Of a stretch of 64,000 nt of DNA, positions 34,408 to 46,795 are shown piece by piece. Both the position numbers and the translations under genes were made by a program. Every line of letters begins with the position of its first letter. Positions within the stretch are counted from its first letter, which is position 1. This stretch comes from Labia minor. Taxonomy: Eukaryota > Arthropoda > Insecta > Dermaptera > Spongiphoridae. Where the stretch lies: positions 5,567,580 to 5,631,579 of the forward strand of contig OY720344.1 in assembly GCA_963082975.1 (NCBI GenBank), read 5' to 3'. A model generated the notes under the pieces. It did not search any database and had not been told where the DNA came from. It saw only the letters and a program-made list of their open reading frames with translations.

Positions 34408-37400
34408 ATGGAAGAGATCGATCGTGTGTCAAAAATCTTCATTGGCCAGCGAATTTTTCTGACTGGTGCCTCAGGATTTGTTGGCAAAGTAATTCTTGAA
34501 AAAATATTACGGGTTTGTCCAGAAGTTGATAAAATTTATATTTTATTAAGAGAGAAAAAAGGCAAAACACCAGAACAAAGGATTGATGAAATATTTAGCA
34601 ATAAGGTAATATAATTATCGTTTTTTTTTTATTTATTAATTTATTTACTATATATTAATACGAGATCAAATGTTATCTATACTTACTTATTCTCTTTTCC
34701 TGTTTGTGTTTATAATACCATTTTAAAATGTTTACATCACATAAACTTTATTTATACTTATTAGATATTTCTTAATTAATAAGTTAAATAAATATCTCTT
34801 TTGTGTGTATACAAGGCCCGCTGTAGAGGGCGGCAAACCGGGTATTGGTCCAGGGAGGAAAATCTAAAGGGGCGGCATTCCACTTATTGATGTAATAAAT
34901 TTTACCAATATTGGGGCGGCAATTATTAGACCCCGTCGTAAATGATAGAGCCGACACTGGCTCTCAAAATATAATTAAAATTTATAAACAAAATATTTTA
35001 TTTTTTTATTACCGATAATTTTAGTTTTTTTAGTAGTTTTTCAATGAAACTGTTGGTGTTTGATTGTGGGTATTAATTAGCACAATTCACCACAATTACA
35101 AAACAAATTTACATTTTAAAAAGTTTGAGACTAAATGCTAAATTGTTTTTTTTTAATTAATTCAAAATAACAAGTTTAATAAAATTTTATTGTGCCTTTG
35201 AATTATACGAGTATTTGAGCTTATTGAAAATATAGTTGTCCTTGAGAAGTTGATGATGTGGAATCTGAGTTTTGGAAATTTAAACAATTCGAGAAAAATT
35301 ATATATTCAGACTGAAGCATCAGTTTTCGAATAAAATTGAAATCAATTGATAAATATTAATAAATATTACAATATAAAAATATAAAATTCTCTATAAAAA
35401 TGGTTTTAAATAAAATTTTCCATATTTTGGATTGTTCAGAAAATATGGCCATTTTACTTTTTCGATATTTATTTATTTATTTATTTATGATTGTATTTAT
35501 GCAAAAATGTTGACAGGTCGTTAGCACTCCAATAATCTACTTTTTTGAAATCAGAATGACTTGAAAAGTGGAGATATGTGAAAAAACGAATGTGACGAAA
35601 GTGAATTGGGATTATAAGTACAGTAAAAGTCCTATAATCCGGCACGTTCTGGACCAGCTCGGTGCCGGACTACCGGAAATTCCGGATTATCGGGCGGTAA
35701 TTATAAGAACAATTAGATTAATAATTATACTAAAAATATAGTATGCAAATACATACCACAAAGTTTATTTTACATTTCATATAATGTATGTACACGTACT
35801 GTAAAAAATATTACACTTTGATTTATAAAAGTCACGAATGTCTTTTTGTTTTCTTGACTTTTGGCGTTTAGTATAAAATTTATTTCTAATGATATGGTAA
35901 TCAATAATTTCTGAAGCACTGTAGCTAGTCACAGTCGGCATTTAACAGGCCTTGAATAAAAGACCTTCTAGAAAAGCATTTAAAATTTTGAATAACCCCT
36001 TGGTCCATGGGTTGAATCCAAGATTTTATGTTAAGTGGGAGCAGAGTAGCAACAATATTCCCAGAAACTAACTCATCTACTGGCAGGTGGGCTTTGCAAT
36101 TGTCCAAAAGAAGGATGGCTTTAGTTTCTTCTGGTAGACCAAGGCTTTTGAAGGATTCCTTGACCTCAGGCACAAAGTGGTGAAAAACACAGTCTTTAAA
36201 GAGGACGCAGTCACCCACGCATTTGATTGAGCATCGTATTGGACAGGCAAATGTGCATTCTTAAAAGCCCTGGGTTTTGAAAATTTACCTATCACAAAAG
36301 GGGAATAGCTCTCGAGCGTTTTTATTTGCTTTAAAGACACACTTTTGGAGAAAACCAAAATTTTTACAATTTTCCGGAGCGATGCCGGACTATCGGGCAT
36401 TCCGGACTGTTGGATGCCGGACTAATGGACTTTTACTGTATTTTACTCTCAAAGAACTTTGAAAGTTTTTTCGATTGAAAAGTAACAATCGAAAAGAATT
36501 AAATACTCAAAATTGCTGTGGGTTTATTGTCAAATTGTTTTACAAAATTAAATATCTTTTTCTAATCTTCTTTATTATTATTATTATTTGGTTTTAGGAA
36601 AGCGGAGGTGTTTTAGTTGGTAGGCTACAAGAAGTAGGAGCCCGGCACATTTGTCATTATTATTATTAGTACCGGGACCCCGAGCCTCGGCTCGGGACTT
36701 AAGTTAAATAAAATGATTCATTATTATTGAATTTGGCTGGTAATATTAATACCTGGGACACCGAGCTATTGCTCGACCCTTTAAAAAATATTGATATACA
36801 ATTTTTTAATAAAATCTCATATCAAAAAAGAAAATTTATTAAAAATTAAAAATAAAAAAATATAAACATCTCCTTTTTATTATTTATCTAAAAATTCATA
36901 TTTTAATTTTTATATAACCTACAAATCATTTTTTCTCTTAAAATATAGTTGTAATAAATAATTTTAACAAAAACAAAAAATAATATAATTTATTACAATA
37001 TTACAATTATTAAATGTTGCATCATTTTAATTAATAAAATAAAATAAAAGAAATTAAGTTTAATAAAAGAACAATGAATAAATAAATATAAAATAGTAAT
37101 TTATTAAAAAATAATAGATTAAAAAAAAAAAAATTATTTTCCGCCGGTTTCGATCCTGCGAAGTTGACTCGTCAAAACAGTCTCTCTACCCCCTAGACTA
37201 ATATATTTAAATTACAAAAAAACAATTTTTTACTATATTAGCAAGCCGTATTCTTTTTGATGTTTTTGTTTATTTGTTTTTGAGAGAGATTAATATATAT
37301 ATATATATATATATATATTATTAAAAATAAATATTTTTAATTTTATTTCGAAATTAAATAATAAATTTTAAAATATTTTAAATATAAAAAAAATATTAAT

Positions 37401-38656
37401 ACAATATCCTTTAAAAAAAGGCGGGAGTAAAATTTCAAAATGGATGCCATTTTTGACGTCACCCATATATAATTTTTAATTAAGAAATAAATAATGAAGC
37501 TGTATGTTTCAAGAGATATGATCAATAAAACTTAATTTTTCTTTATAAATACTATATCTAGTGTGAATTTGAAAAAAATCGTTAGAGCGGTTTTTGAGAA
37601 CCAATGGCTATAGATAGATATATACAATTTTAGCTAGCATAATAAGATAAGATTATAGTATTAGTATGATTATATATTAATATACCAAGGACACGGTGGT
37701 CTGGCATAATGGAAAAAAATGGGAATTAGATGGGTGTGGCTCGGGATAGGGTCACTTGTAGAAATGTGGTTGCTTCGGCCAAGAACTTTCGAGTTCTGTG
37801 GAGCCATTGAGATAGATAATTATTAAAATTAAATATCATTTTCCTGGTTTTGGGATGATCCCAGGTGGTATTTAATATAGCTAGCTAAGAAAATTGTCTG
37901 AAAACGCGTAATTAAAAATTAAACTACATAATTGGAAACAATTTTAAAATATTACAGATAATGTAAATTTAAAGTTTATTCCTGTTTATAAAGATTTTAT
38001 TTATCTTATCTTTTTATACTAGCGGAAATTGTATATATATTTGTATATATATTTATATGTATATATTTTTGAGATATTAAACCGCTATAAAGTTTTTTTT
38101 TTTGAAATTCACACCATAGATAATATTTATAAAGATAAATCGATAAGTATTGGTTTCAGCCTCGGGAAAAATCATCTTCATTAGTTTTTTCTTTAAATTT
38201 ATATGACGTCATCCATATTTGCCTCTTGTCATTCTTTTTTAAATGAAAATGTATTAATTTGTTTTTATATTTAAAATATTTTAAAGATTTTTATTTACTT
38301 TCGAAATAAAATTAAAAATATTTATTTTAATAATATTTTAGAATCAAATTACCAAATATATTTATTAATCTTTCGTTTAAAAAAATCTAAAACAAATTTG
38401 TCTTGCAAACATTGTAAGTTTATTTATGATATTTTAAAAACAATTTTTTAATCTGTTTTGTCGTTTAATTTAATTTTTTTTTTTATTTTTTTCGCTTTTA
38501 ATTTTTATTAAATTACTAATTTATTTGTATTTATTCATTGTTTTTACTATCTCGCCAGAGATAGTATTGCGATCATGAAAATTTTCGATGTTGAGATTTT
38601 GATGTTTTTATACGTTTTGAAGGTTCCTGAATCATTTTCACTAAGGTTGAGAAAAA

Positions 38657-38739
<83 letters not shown>

Positions 38740-41700
38740 GTATGTATGTAGACAAGATTACGCAAAAACGGTTTCAGCTAGAATGATGAAATTTGGTACA
38801 TGGACATTATTCAAAATTCATAGTTTTCTATCAACTTTTGAGAAATGTAGCTCAACCGGAAGAGGGTCATTACCTACAACGTTTTGATTTTTTTTCCTCT
38901 AAAGTGACCGTAAAAATAAAAATATATGTTTGATAATTTTTCACATGATTAATAATTGTATAAAACTGCTATATATAGAATTTCAGCTTGATTGAATTGC
39001 TGAAAGTACCAGAATTAATTTTTTAACACTGCAAATCTCACGCGCCAACACGTGCCATGGTGCCATCAATAAAAAGCCAAACATGCGCTGGTTTAATATT
39101 TATTATTTATAATTTATAATTAATTAAATTTAATTTAAATATAATATATTATGTTATTTAATCCAATTCAAATTGCGAGATAGTCGAGTGGAGACACTCC
39201 AACTAATTTTATTAACTTTTTAGATAGTTTTATAACTTTTATATATATATATTTTTTACAGCTGTTTGATAAACTGAAAGAAATGTATGGGAAAGCAATC
39301 ATCTCAAAAGTGATAGCCGTGTCTGGGGATGTCATGTATCCTAATTTAGGCATTTTACCTGATAAAGAAAAAGAATTGATTGAACAGGTGACAATTTGCT
39401 TTCATGGAGCGGCGTCAATCCGTTTTGATTTACCCGTAAAACAAACTGTATTGATTAATACACGTGGCACCAAATATTTTCTTGAATTGGTATCAAAATT
39501 TCAAAATGTAAAAGTAAGTAAAATTCATATTATTTATTCTATTATTATAAAATAGACGATATTTGATTCGTTAAATTATAAAATATTAATCATCAATCTA
39601 ATCTAACAAGAGGATGTCACGTTATGCGAACTCTACTTTTAAATGAGCAAGTCGAGATTAAAAAAGTGTCAAAGTTTTTGGGTTCGGTTCGGTTCGGTTC
39701 GGTTGGGCTTAGTTTCAAAGAAAATTAAAGGTAGAGTGTGGTATTTTTTAATTTGTACATTAAGTAGAATAGATAATCATATTTTGTCAATAAAATGTTA
39801 GTCGATAGCGATGGGTTCAATTTCCTGTAGTTACTATTTTTATTTTTTTTTATAAATAATTGTTTATGAATTAATTATTAATTAATCATTAATTTATTAT
39901 TTATTAATTAATTGATTAATTTATTAAATTTGAAAAATTTACTTAATAAAATAATTTTTGTTTGAAATTTAGATTATAATTTTTTATAATAATTATTTTT
40001 ATAATTCGTCTAATCTATTAAAACTGAATATACTAAATATTATTATTATTAAATATAGTAAATATTCATAATAATAATAATAAGTTAATTTGTTTTTTAA
40101 ATTTTATTATTTATGTTTTTCGTAGGCAATCATTCATTTATCGACAGCCTATTGTCAACTTCATGAGAAAATACTTTATGAAAAGACTTATCCACCTGTA
40201 ATGGATCCAAATAAAGTGATTAGTTTTATGGAATTATTTGATGAAGATTTTATTGAAACAATCTCGCATAAGTAAGAATAGTTAAAATATCAACGAAGAT
40301 AAAATCTTTTTTATTTTATTTATTCAATATTTTAAGTGTTTTACGAATAATTTTTGTTTTATTTTCGCTCTTTGCACCTCGACAGGGGACTCATTGGTTC
40401 AGCCAATTTTGAGTCTATAAAGTCACAATTTTCCTGACAGACAGACATGAAAAATTATAAAGTTTCTTTTGGATTCAAGAAAATAAGAAATTTTTTTTAA
40501 ATTCTGAACAATTTAAATTAATTAAAATTAAAATTGTCAGAATTTGAAAACTTTGACCCCTAGAAACCAAAATTGACTGGAATTTTTCATATCTGTCTGT
40601 TTGTATGTCTGTCCAGAAAATTGAGTCGTAATAGACTCAAAATTGTCTGAACCGATTACTATGAAATTGCATCACAATATTCTTATATAATTCTATTTGA
40701 ACATAGACTATAAATGATATCAATATTTTTTCATTAACTGCAGAAATTAATTTATAAAAAATTATATAATACTCCTTGTTGATCATTCAGATCCTCTCGT
40801 GGTTCATTGATGGTGTCGATTCATTTCCGACACTGAATATAAAATTAATAATTCTAGCAATTCCCCTACAAAGAATGATTATAATATTTACAGTTTTATT
40901 TTAATTTGTAATATTCAAATTTCATTTCATTTCAATAATTTATTCGATAAATTCTCATTTTAATTAATTTAATAAAATATTTAAATCATTATTTTCTTAA
41001 ATTATAATTTTTTATATTATTCTTATTTTATATTTGAATATTTCTTCTTTTCTATTTAAAAGTGAAGATGATAAGTTTTATTTATAACTATTAAAAAAAA
41101 AAAACAAATTATTTTTTTTTTAGTGTTTTATAAAGTTAAAAATATTTTTAAAACGATAAGTAAAATGACTAAATTAAATTATCTTTGTTTTTTTAATTTA
41201 ATTACTCATTTAATAATTACTATTATAGTTTAAGTGAAAAAATGTTTTATTGATTATATATAAATTCTCCCCAATTGTACATAGGTACATTGTCTGCCCT
41301 TCGCAGAATAAAAAGTACGATAATATAATAGATACGATATAAGATTTGTATGGATTAATAGAACATAATTTATATTTACATTCTACTTAGAAATTTATTA
41401 GATGAGTTTGTTTTGTTTTTCTGCTCGATATATACTCGTATATATGATATATATTTTTCATAATTAAAATTTGTAGTAATCTCTACATACGTGACAATAT
41501 CTGACATAAATAATACAGTAAAATGGAGGATAAATCACGATTTTTTTATATTTTAATAAAATTAATACAAAATAATTAATTTAATTTATACATTCTTTAC
41601 ATTCAATTAATTCTAATAGTAATAAATCAAATTGTTTTAGTAAATTTTTTCATTATATTTCTAATTTAAATTGTCTAATTTCTAAGTTAAATTGCCACAT

Positions 41701-44383
41701 TAAATATAAAATTCAAAATTTTAGAAAATTTTTAAAATTTTCATGAAATTTATGATTACTTTTATTCTATTTTAATGTTTCCTTTTTTTAGAATTTTAAA
41801 AACATATCCCAATGCATATGCTTTTTCGAAGAATTTATCTGAAGGTTTAGTGACTGAATATATCGATAAATTACCAATTATTATTCTTCGCCCTTCTATA
41901 CGTAAGTAAAGTAAATATAATAAATTTCAATAAATATTATAAATATGATTGAAAAAACTTATATTCCAATACAGTTTTTTTTAATTATTACTACTACTAA
42001 TATCAATATAGTTAGGTTTATAAGTTTATAATAATAATTATAATTATATATATATAAATTTATTTATTTTTTTTATAAAATATATTTATAAATAAACCTA
42101 ATAAAAAGTCTTACATATGACGTCTTAAAGAAGACATTAGACAAGAATCTATCTTGTCAAATTCTATTTTTCTCATCACTTGGATAGCGCTGCATTATAA
42201 ATCATAATCAATTTCCATTAATTTAAGTATTTAATACTAAATATATGCCGAAACGGCATCAACATCTGGCATATGTGCATTATATCTGGGGGTGACTACT
42301 TTGAAGGGGCAAAATAAATATTCATGAATAAATAAACACTTTTAAGAAATATAAAATAGCTTCAAATGTTATTTTATTTCAATTTGACTAGAAAAATAGC
42401 ATTTGCCTAGACAAATTTGTTGGGCAAATAGTATTAACTATCACAGTAGCCAATTACAAAATTTTTTTTTGTTCTTTTATATTTATCTAACATCAGCTTG
42501 TCATAACTTCACTGCAGTTTTGAGTTCTAAATTAATGTAATGTCAAAATAAAAAAGCCGTTTGATATAAATAAAATAAATAAATTATATTCATTTCCTTA
42601 TTAAATTAATTGATTAAAAGATTTTTTGTAAATAAATAATATTTGTGTATTTTTATTTCTATTCATCTATCATCGGTCCAATATAATAGAAATATAAGAT
42701 TTTTTCTGAGCTATTTTCCTAGTCAAATTGAAATTAAATAATACGAGGGTGGTCTGAAAGGTTTCCGAACTGACCAAGAAAAACGATGTTTTTCAATTTT
42801 TTTTTTAAATTTGATTTAATTTAATTTAAGTCTCATCAACAGTTTGGATTTCGCCTACAGAGCCAAATTGTCGTTAGAAATGGTTTTTCGAAGCAATTTT
42901 TGGTCTAACGTTAGGAAATGCGACACCCACGTTACACACAGCTTTCCATATTCAAATGGTTTTGCAAAATATTTCGCACACGTTCAGCTGACATCGTACA
43001 GGTCTCAATTATCTTGAATTTTGAAAAATAAAACAAAAAAAAAAATTGAAAAACATCGTTTTTCTTGGTCAGGTCGGAAACTTTTCAGACCACCCTCGTA
43101 GTTAAAGCTATTTGGCCAGGCAAATGCTATTTTCCTCAAATTGCCATTTACCTACGACATATATTTGAGATGTAGGTATTTATCTAGTCGGAAATATCGA
43201 TAAAGATGAAAAAAAAAATTATTTTTAATTTTTGTTTTAGTGGTGCCAATATGGCAAGGACCATATCCTGGATGGACAGATAATATTAATGGCCCGACAG
43301 GATTATTAATTGCTGGAGGAAAAGGCGTTTTACGAACAATGTATGCTGATGAAAATACTGTATTAGATTGTGTTCCCGTTGATATTGCAGTCAATGCTAT
43401 TTTACTTGTTATTTTTGTATTCCTTAGCAAAAAGTAAGTTAAATTATTAGATTGTTTATAAAATCAAATACATCTTGAATATAATCGTAAGAAAATACTA
43501 TAAATATATATATATAAAAGTTATATAAAATATTATTATTTGTGTTTTAATTCCATAATTGTTTATATTGTTTTACAGAACTAATTCCAAGGTTTTTAAT
43601 TTAACATCTAGTCACCAAGTGAATATTAAAGTAAAAGATGTTATAGACATTGCGCAATGTGTAGTCAAAAAAACACCATTAAATGGCGGTTTATGGTACC
43701 CTAATGGCAATGTCACCAAATATTACTGGTTACATAAACTCAACTTTATCCTTTTTCAATTAATTCCTGCTTATTTTCTGGATATTTTCATCTTCTTATC
43801 TGGAAATAAACCAGTGTAAGTTTACTCAAATTAATTTAAAAACAAGAAAATAGAAGAACATATTACCAAACAAATTACAAATTATTAGTTTTCTAAATTT
43901 AAAACAATTAAACATTCGTTTTTTATAATAATTCTAAATTTTATTTAATTGAAAAATTTGAATTATGAGAATATTTTAGGTTTAAAAAAAAATTCTTATT
44001 ATCTTTGATAGGACCTAGATCGTTTGTCATATTCTGAACACAATTTTAAGCCATGCTTTAGTCAATCAGTCCTTAATCATTTTTTTGCTCTTCCTTTTCT
44101 TACCCACTCTCCCCAAACCCCCTATCTAGTTTTAATATATAATAATAAGTATCATACCAATATTCTCTATGATCAGTAGAACGGGTCCTCTCAACCTTTA
44201 CCTTGATTTTCTTGATCGGAGGCTCTATCAAGTAGCTTTTCCCCAATGTTGTTCCCGGAGGCTGAGTTGACTCCGTCCCATAGACCCCAGATAGAAAAGT
44301 TAAATTCTCTTGCCAGGCCCGGGACTTGTACCCGAGACCATGTGAATGTGAGGCAGGTTCGCTACCCACACACCCAATGGCGC

Positions 44384-44437
<54 letters not shown>

Positions 44438-46703
44438 TAGCTGCTCTGAGCGCCTTCGGCGCTCTCCACACCTAGACGGGGGCTCCGCCCCCTGTACCCC
44501 CCGAGTGTCCCTATTCTGAGCTATAATCATCTAACTCCTACCCTGTCCCATCTCTATAGTTTTTTATATATGTTTATTTATGCAGGAAAAATTAATTGAC
44601 ATAATTATTAATTTAATTAAATAAAATTTAATAATAAAATATTAAAATATATATCGATATATATATATATAAAAAGATTTTTATCTGCACATTGCTCAGA
44701 ATTTATATTACCGCCAAATTATCGCCACCAGCGCCTCTATGAGCTAGTATGGTAACTAAACTATCTTTAATTAATTAGCATCTCCTGGACACACCTTACC
44801 AATTAGCGGTTTTCTAAAGGAAGTCTGACATGCCCTGAGACCTACTGAATATACATAAAAAATTTCATAAGAATCGGTCCAGCCGTTTCGGAGGAGTATT
44901 CTGTCAAAGTTTTGTGACACGAGAATTTTATATATAAGAAGAATTTTATATATAAGATATATATATATTTGTATTTTTGAAATATTAAACCGCTCTAAGG
45001 ATTTTTTTGAAATTCAAACTATAGATAATATTCATAAAGAAAATTGATCTGTATAGGTTTCAGCCTAGGGACAAATTATCTTTGTTAGTTTTTTCTTAAT
45101 TTAAAATAGGAATTTTAATAAAAAAAATATATGGCGCCGGGCAACACAGGACAGCGCTTCCTTAAATACAAAATATTATAAATAAGATAAAATTAAAAAT
45201 ATTTATTTTAATAATATTTTGTAATCAAATTACGAAATATATATTATGTTATATAGGCCATACTTTTTTGTCTTTCGGTGCATTAATACGTACTTTTAAG
45301 GACTGTATGTTTTATGACTATTTTTTTTTATTCATGTTCTTTTAAATTATTTGAAATTGTTTCATATATTTCGTCGTTTATTCATTTAAATAATACTCTT
45401 AATCTTAAATATTCATAGTTCATAAGGAATCATTTTTTTAAAGTACCGATTTTATCACGCACTTTCTCAGCGGTGTTGCTGGAAATATTCACTTTTCCTT
45501 TAGATGGACTGGTTTAGTAGTCTCGGACGATGCGAAAAGGAAATTTACCCTGCCACCCCCCCCCCCCCACCCCCATCACGATATTTATTTTTCAGTTGAG
45601 GAATAATGTGACAGGTTTGACGGAGGATTGTCTTTTGACCTGTTTTTATAATATAGTAGGGTATTTCAAATCCCTTTATGATTCTCTTTAGATTTTTGGC
45701 GACCACTTCTTCAGCGGAAATTACTATGGAAGATATAGTAATCTTTTGTTGTTTACAAATATTCTTTATTTGCATAGCGAGTTCCTCATATACGATATCT
45801 TTATTATTATTATTATTATTATTATATTTTCACAAAACTTTTGAAATATCAGAGTTATATGAGAAATATTTCAGAATAAGAATTGAATAGGCCAGGCTGA
45901 AAATAGTTAACATACCTATGAATAAGAAACCACTTACAATTAGATTTAATATTATTAAAGATAGATAAATAAATAGATAAATAATAAATACATAAATGAA
46001 ATTCCAAAATTAATTTCTATTGAAGTGTGAATTGAATAAAACAAAAACCGTTAAGTTTATTTTAAAAAAGAATTTCAACACTTTCATTATTTATTGATAA
46101 TTTCCTATTTATTTAATTAATTTGTATTGTTTTATAATTAAATTGAAAATAATTCAAATAGAATTTATTTCTGTTTTCTAGCCTTGTTAAAGTTCAAGAT
46201 CGCCTTCTTAAAGCCTACACTATGCTTGAATATTATACAAATAATTCATGGGATTTTCGAAATGAAAAATGGTATGAATTTGTAGATACTTTTAATTCAA
46301 TTGAGAAAAAAAAATTTAAAATTGATAAAGAAGGCTTGGATTATCATGATTATTTCAATGATTGTATACTTGCTACACGAGAATTGTTATTAAAAGAAAT
46401 GCCTGATACTTTACCAGCAGCAAAACGTCATTTACGAGTGTAAGAAATATTTAATTTAATTAATTATTTTCAAATCCAAATGATAAAATGATTTTTTTAT
46501 TTCATTTTTAATTATTTTAAAATTTCGAATTTATAATTATTTATTTACTATTTTATTTCAGTTTATGGTGGTTGGACACGATAGCTAAAATGGTCTTTGG
46601 GTATTTGTTTCTTTATTATTTCGTAACGAAAACACCATACCTTCTTGAATTACTAATCACATTGATGGATACAATTTGTTCTCTATTATTCTTGAAAAAT
46701 TAA
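34408..46703 (+). CDS. Fatty acyl-CoA reductase (FAR), 8 coding exons, 511 aa
   Basis: Reduces long-chain acyl-CoA to fatty alcohol with NADPH; insect members feed wax, pheromone or cuticular hydrocarbon synthesis and usually sit on ER or peroxisome membranes (family knowledge). Exons: 34408-34605, 39262-39513, 40126-40271, 41792-41901, 43241-43433, 43579-43815, 46182-46439, 46562-46703; all introns are GT-AG and keep frame. The Rossmann NAD(P) motif TGASGFVG is at residues 19-26, [11 protein letters not shown] and HLSTAY follow, and the active site YAFSK is at 208-212. [17 protein letters not shown] and [12 protein letters not shown] are FAR signatures. The sterile-type C-terminal domain starts near 355, and a hydrophobic tail ([22 protein letters not shown]) ends the protein. 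Length is normal for the family. No break seen. Substrate chain length cannot be told from sequence. Confidence 0.95.
34815..34975 (+). mobile_element. MITE fragment (GGCCCGCTGTAGAGGGCGG end), FAR intron 1
   Basis: Same layout as 28192-28372 on the opposite strand: terminal GGC...AGAGGGCGGCAAACCGGG and a GGGGCGGCATT block. Degenerate. Confidence 0.5.
35619..36440 (-). pseudogene. Tigger/pogo transposon relic, FAR intron 1
   Basis: Inverted ends TACAGTAAAAGTCCTATAAT and CCGGACTAATGGACTTTTAC...TGTA with TA borders. The minus strand encodes transposase pieces in two frames: [51 protein letters not shown] (catalytic Asp-Asn) and [14 protein letters not shown]. The N-terminal DNA-binding half is gone and a frameshift splits the rest. 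Tigger subfamily by the LLLDN and QPMDQGVI motifs. Confidence 0.85.
36655..37660 (+). mobile_element. Helitron-like element (Lep1-type ends), FAR intron 1
   Basis: Starts near TACCGGGACCCCGAGCCTCG with a CCCGAGCC/GGCTCGGG hairpin. It ends near AGCGGTTTTTGAGAACC and a TAGATAGATATATA stretch, a layout like widely scattered arthropod Helitron-like repeats. Boundaries are approximate. It holds a TA microsatellite (37291-37318) and a tRNA-like piece. Confidence 0.4.
37141..37205 (-). repeat. tRNA-like sequence, probably SINE or pseudo-tRNA
   Basis: Minus strand has an A-box-like TAGTCTAGGGGGTAGAG and a B-box-like GGATCGAAACC at tRNA-like spacing. The acceptor stem is not paired and the anticodon arm is irregular, so it is not a functional tRNA. 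Confidence 0.45.
37681..37815 (+). mobile_element. 3' tail of the RTE/jockey-like LINE, FAR intron 1
   Basis: Contains GGCCAAGAACTTTCGAGTTC, matching the reverse complement of about 10046-10066 in the LINE at 10032, and the same GAGATAGATA end as at 5590. No coding part upstream. Confidence 0.65.
38541..39210. mobile_element. Repeat A5, full length with expanded (TG)n, FAR intron 1
   Basis: TTTTTACTATCTCGCCAGAG start, long uninterrupted TG tract (38660-38727), CTCAACCGGAAGAGG block, GCGAGATAGTCGAGTGGAGA, CACTCCAACTAA end then TTTT. It ends about 50 bases before the exon 2 acceptor, leaving little native intron there. Confidence 0.85.
39683..39707 (+). repeat. (GGTTC)n microsatellite, FAR intron 2
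   Basis: Five tandem GGTTC units. The remainder of intron 2 is A+T-rich without recognisable elements. Confidence 0.85.
40385..40720. repeat. Inverted repeat with GTCT tracts, FAR intron 3
   Basis: ATTTTGAGTCTATAAAGTC and AGACTCAAAATTGTCTG are inverted; CAGACAGACATG and TCTGTCTGTTTGTATGTCTG lie between. Part of it recurs near 53550-53640. Possibly another foldback or Helentron-like family. The rest of intron 3 shows nothing else. Confidence 0.4.
42742..43100. mobile_element. Mariner-derived MITE, FAR intron 4
   Basis: Inverted ends TACGAGGGTGGTCTGAAAGG and CTTTTCAGACCACCCTCGTA, ~60-base arms, TA borders. The centre retains a degenerate minus-strand piece of a mariner transposase N-terminus. 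0.36 kb, non-autonomous. Confidence 0.8.
44167..44385 (-). mobile_element. tRNA-derived SINE, copy S3, FAR intron 6
   Basis: Head GGCGCCATTGGGTGTGTGG and B-box GGGTACAAGTCCCGGGCC on the minus strand. The 3' part beyond CTACTGATCATAG is missing. Adjoins a (TA)n tract (44389-44436). Confidence 0.8.
44436..45250 (+). mobile_element. Helitron-like element with paired GC hairpins, FAR intron 6
   Basis: Begins ACTAGCTGCTCTGAGCGCC with hairpins GAGCGCC/GGCGCTC (44449-44465) and GGGGGC/GCCCCC (44478-44492). It contains GAATCGGTCCAGCCGTTTCG and GACACGAGAATTTTATATAT, phrases known from Lep1-type Helitron-like repeats of arthropods. The part after 44950 resembles 38060-38230 and may be a second element. 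Confidence 0.5.
45545..45810 (-). pseudogene. Non-LTR retrotransposon ORF C-terminus, FAR intron 6
   Basis: Minus strand encodes [42 protein letters not shown] and [10 protein letters not shown], the pattern seen at the end of some LINE reverse-transcriptase ORFs (also at 58230-58480). Flanked by an (ATT)n tract at 45801-45824 and a C run at 45556. Confidence 0.55.
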
Positions 46704-46795
46704 TCAATTTCTTTAATTATTTTTTCTGGAAAAATAATGTGAAATTGTAATTTTAAACTATAAAGATAAATAATCTATTTTATTATATTTTTTTA

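Noticed and set aside
36592-36664. Possible extra FAR exon after TTTTAG at 36598
   Set aside because: Its frame is short, has no FAR similarity and would interrupt a perfect exon 1 to exon 2 join.
37141-37205. Functional tRNA gene
   Set aside because: Box-like motifs are present but the acceptor stem does not pair and the anticodon arm is irregular.
38547-38887. Open frames rich in Thr-His or Cys-Val repeats
   Set aside because: Translation of the (TG)n microsatellite of repeat A5.
44100-44471. 123-codon and 76-codon open frames on -
   Set aside because: They lie in the SINE and the adjoining (TA)n tract (poly-YI repeats); no protein.
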